Positions 7,000 to 7,970 of a stretch of 7,970 nt of DNA are shown in pieces. This stretch comes from Bacteroidales bacterium (GTDB lineage Bacteria > Bacteroidota > Bacteroidia > Bacteroidales > NBLH01). Position 1 is the first letter of the stretch, and every line of letters begins with the position of its first letter. The DNA is taken from positions 1 through 7,970 of the forward strand of contig JALSLF010000537.1 in NCBI GenBank assembly GCA_026988445.1, written 5' to 3'. The notes below the pieces were generated by a model. The model was not told the DNA's origin and did no database searches. It saw only the letters and a list, made by a program, of their open reading frames with translations. A program made the position numbers and the translations under genes.

Positions 7000-7017
7000 A
7001 TAATCGCTCAATTTAGG
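7000..7017 (-). repeat. Right terminal inverted repeat of the MITE-like element
   Basis: ATAATCGCTCAATTTAGG on the plus strand, the exact reverse complement of the left arm at 6857-6874, 125 bp away. It is followed by TTTAA (7018-7022), the same five bases that precede the left arm. Confidence 0.8.
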
Positions 7018-7078
7018 TTTAAGTTTCCGGCTAAAAGTATAAATTTTAAAAATATTTTAGATTAGTTTTACGGATATT

Positions 7079-7109
7079 TTTTTTATTTCTAATGCAAATT
7101 ATATATTTG
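7079..7109 (+). promoter_or_regulatory. Lipoprotein gene promoter, Bacteroidota type
   Basis: TATATTTG at 7102-7109 matches the -7 consensus TAnnTTTG exactly. TTTT at 7079-7082 lies 19 bases upstream in the -33 position, the same arrangement as at gyrB. Transcription would start near 7115, giving a leader of about 90 bases before ATG 7206, long enough to carry the hairpin at 7124-7145. Confidence 0.5.
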
Positions 7110-7111
7110 CA
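7093..7111. promoter_or_regulatory. 19-bp palindrome over the lipoprotein -7 box, possible operator
   Basis: TGCAAAT-TATAT-ATTTGCA has perfect 7-bp arms around a 5-bp centre, and its right half contains the -7 element. A dimeric regulator bound here would block or alter promoter opening. No regulator gene is adjacent, so this is inferred from symmetry and position alone. Confidence 0.4.
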
Positions 7112-7123
7112 ATAATATTATCA

Positions 7124-7145
7124 ATCTGCATTATTTTTTGCAGAT
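7124..7145 (+). promoter_or_regulatory. Hairpin in the lipoprotein mRNA leader
   Basis: ATCTGCA (7124-7130) and TGCAGAT (7139-7145) pair perfectly around an 8-base U-rich loop, about 10 bases after the predicted transcription start and 60 bases before the ATG. TAATGCA (7090-7096) can also pair with TGCATTA (7127-7133). However, the former is upstream of the predicted start, so that alternative only matters in DNA or in a longer transcript. It could stabilise the 5' end; no T-tract follows, so it is not a terminator. Confidence 0.35.
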
Positions 7146-7205
7146 AAAACAATCCTATTAACAGGTACACTTTATGTTCATTAATAATAATTTAAATATA
7201 AACTC

Positions 7206-7970
7206 ATGAAACAAAGATTTATTACGGTTTTACAAACATTAATGTTTTCCGTTGCATTATCTGCACTATTAATTAGCTGCGGTAATGAATCAAACAATCA
7301 AGAACAAAAAGAAGATGAAGTAATCACAGAGGAAAATGTAGTGGAACAAGCACAAAAACTTGTGTATCCGCTGCCAACTCCTTTAGAAGTTACAAGCATG
7401 CTGAATAAAGCCGGAGCAAGCTATATTCTTGACTTGGCAAACCGCCCTGAAAATGTGGATAAATATTTTACAGAAATGGCGAAGGCATTAAACTTAGGTG
7501 TTTATGGTGCTGATTTAAGTTATGCCAGTACCTACAATAAATCGCAAGAAACACATGATTATTTGGCAGCTACCTTAAAATTAAGAGACGGTTTATCGGT
7601 TGAAACACCTGAAGACCTGAATTTATTGGAAAAAGTTGAAGCAAATATCAATAATAACGATTCACTTTATGAAATTTTAACAACTTCTTTTCATGGTACA
7701 TTTAAATACCTGAATGATAACGGAAAAGGTGCTGTTTCTGTTATGGTATTAGCCGGAGGCTGGATTGAAGGTGTTTATTTATCGGTTGAATTAGCCAGTT
7801 TAACAGAAAATAATGCAGAGATATTAAAAACTATTGCAGAACAAAAAACTACATTAGATAACTTAATTCCTTTGCTTGAAGCATACAAAGATGATGAAAA
7901 TGTTGCTTCTGTTTTAAAAGATCTTAATGAAATAAGAGTAATATTTGATTCTATTCCTGCAAAAGAAGAC
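7206..7970 (+). CDS. Lipoprotein of unknown function (3' end outside the window)
   Basis: The first 255 codons of a gene that runs off the window end without a stop. Residues 1-24 are a signal peptide with lipobox LISC, so Cys25 would be lipidated after signal peptidase II cleavage. An acidic, Asn/Gln-rich linker follows (about 26-50). It contains QKEDE at 34-38, which resembles the Bacteroidota surface-lipoprotein export signal (QKDDE in Capnocytophaga) but lies further from the Cys than usual. The rest is predicted mainly helical: YPLPTPLEVTSMLNKAGASY at 54-73, a NxxKY/LGVYGADLSYAS block at 83-108, and GGWIEGVYLSVELA at 184-197. I recall similar conserved, unnamed lipoproteins in Bacteroidota, without a known role. 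It is divergent from the nuclease-fold gene. ATG 7206 is chosen because the signal peptide begins there. No Shine-Dalgarno is seen. Confidence 0.85.
   Translation, partial: MKQRFITVLQTLMFSVALSALLISCGNESNNQEQKEDEVITEENVVEQAQKLVYPLPTPLEVTSMLNKAGASYILDLANRPENVDKYFTEMAKALNLGVYGADLSYASTYNKSQETHDYLAATLKLRDGLSVETPEDLNLLEKVEANINNNDSLYEILTTSFHGTFKYLNDNGKGAVSVMVLAGGWIEGVYLSVELASLTENNAEILKTIAEQKTTLDNLIPLLEAYKDDENVASVLKDLNEIRVIFDSIPAKED

Larger units (their letters stand above)
6857..7017. mobile_element. MITE-like palindromic non-coding element
   Basis: A 161-bp non-coding element bounded by perfect 18-bp inverted repeats and flanked on both sides by TTTAA (6852-6856 and 7018-7022), as expected for a 5-bp target duplication. 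The whole interior is an imperfect palindrome around position 6937. Pairing base i with base 13874-i from 6855 to 6930 gives about 56 Watson-Crick pairs out of 76 positions, including TATTGAG / CTCAATA (6896-6902, 6972-6978) and an A-run/T-run block (6918-6924, 6950-6956). At the tip is AATACC-AAAA-GGTATT (6930-6945). No open reading frame of note is present, so it would need a transposase in trans. TTTAA is partly self-complementary, which weakens the duplication argument. A structured RNA or bidirectional terminator is an alternative. Family not assigned. Confidence 0.58.

Overview
The window looks like an ordinary chromosomal segment from a member of the Bacteroidota (Bacteroidetes), probably an uncultured or little-studied one. 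The grounds are: AT-rich sequence; signal peptides ending in A|QE or A|QN; a lipoprotein with a typical lipobox; promoter candidates matching the Bacteroidota -7 consensus TAnnTTTG; no clear Shine-Dalgarno sequences; and proteins (methylcrotonyl-type carboxyltransferase, a 655-residue GyrB, FtsE) whose lengths and motifs fit that phylum as I recall it. No database search was possible, so order and genus are not assigned.

Layout from left to right. (1) Positions 54-1682, plus strand: beta (carboxyltransferase) subunit of an acyl-CoA carboxylase, most like 3-methylcrotonyl-CoA carboxylase. (2) 1688-2185, minus: small exported protein, probably an outer-membrane beta-barrel, converging on gene 1 with only 5 bp between stop codons. 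(3) 2282-4249, minus: DNA gyrase subunit B, followed by a strong intrinsic terminator (2220-2255) and preceded by a good Bacteroidota-type promoter. (4) 4514-5212, plus: FtsE-like cell-division ABC ATPase, divergent from gyrB across 264 bp and without an ftsX neighbour. (5) 5276-5776, minus: macrodomain protein of the O-acetyl-ADP-ribose deacetylase type. It lies 2 bp downstream of (6) 5779-6834, minus: a secreted endonuclease/exonuclease/phosphatase-fold protein, so the two are probably one transcript. (7) 7206-7970 and beyond, plus: a lipoprotein of unknown function, cut by the window end.

The 371-bp gap 6835-7205 is the least ordinary part. Its left half (6857-7017) is a 161-bp non-coding element with 18-bp perfect terminal inverted repeats, a matching 5-bp flanking direct repeat (TTTAA) and an imperfect palindrome running through its whole length. 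It is best read as a MITE-like non-autonomous mobile element, sitting 17-22 bp before the start codon of the exported nuclease-fold gene. A third, near-identical copy of its terminal sequence forms the last codons and stop of the macrodomain gene about 1.6 kb away. The right half holds the lipoprotein promoter, a 19-bp palindrome overlapping its -7 box, and a leader hairpin.

The genes do not form one pathway: branched-chain amino-acid/acyl-CoA metabolism, DNA topology, division and envelope functions are side by side. I see no defence system, CRISPR array, tRNA, rRNA or integrase. The MITE-like element and its third terminus are the features most worth following; I found no convincing new multi-gene system.
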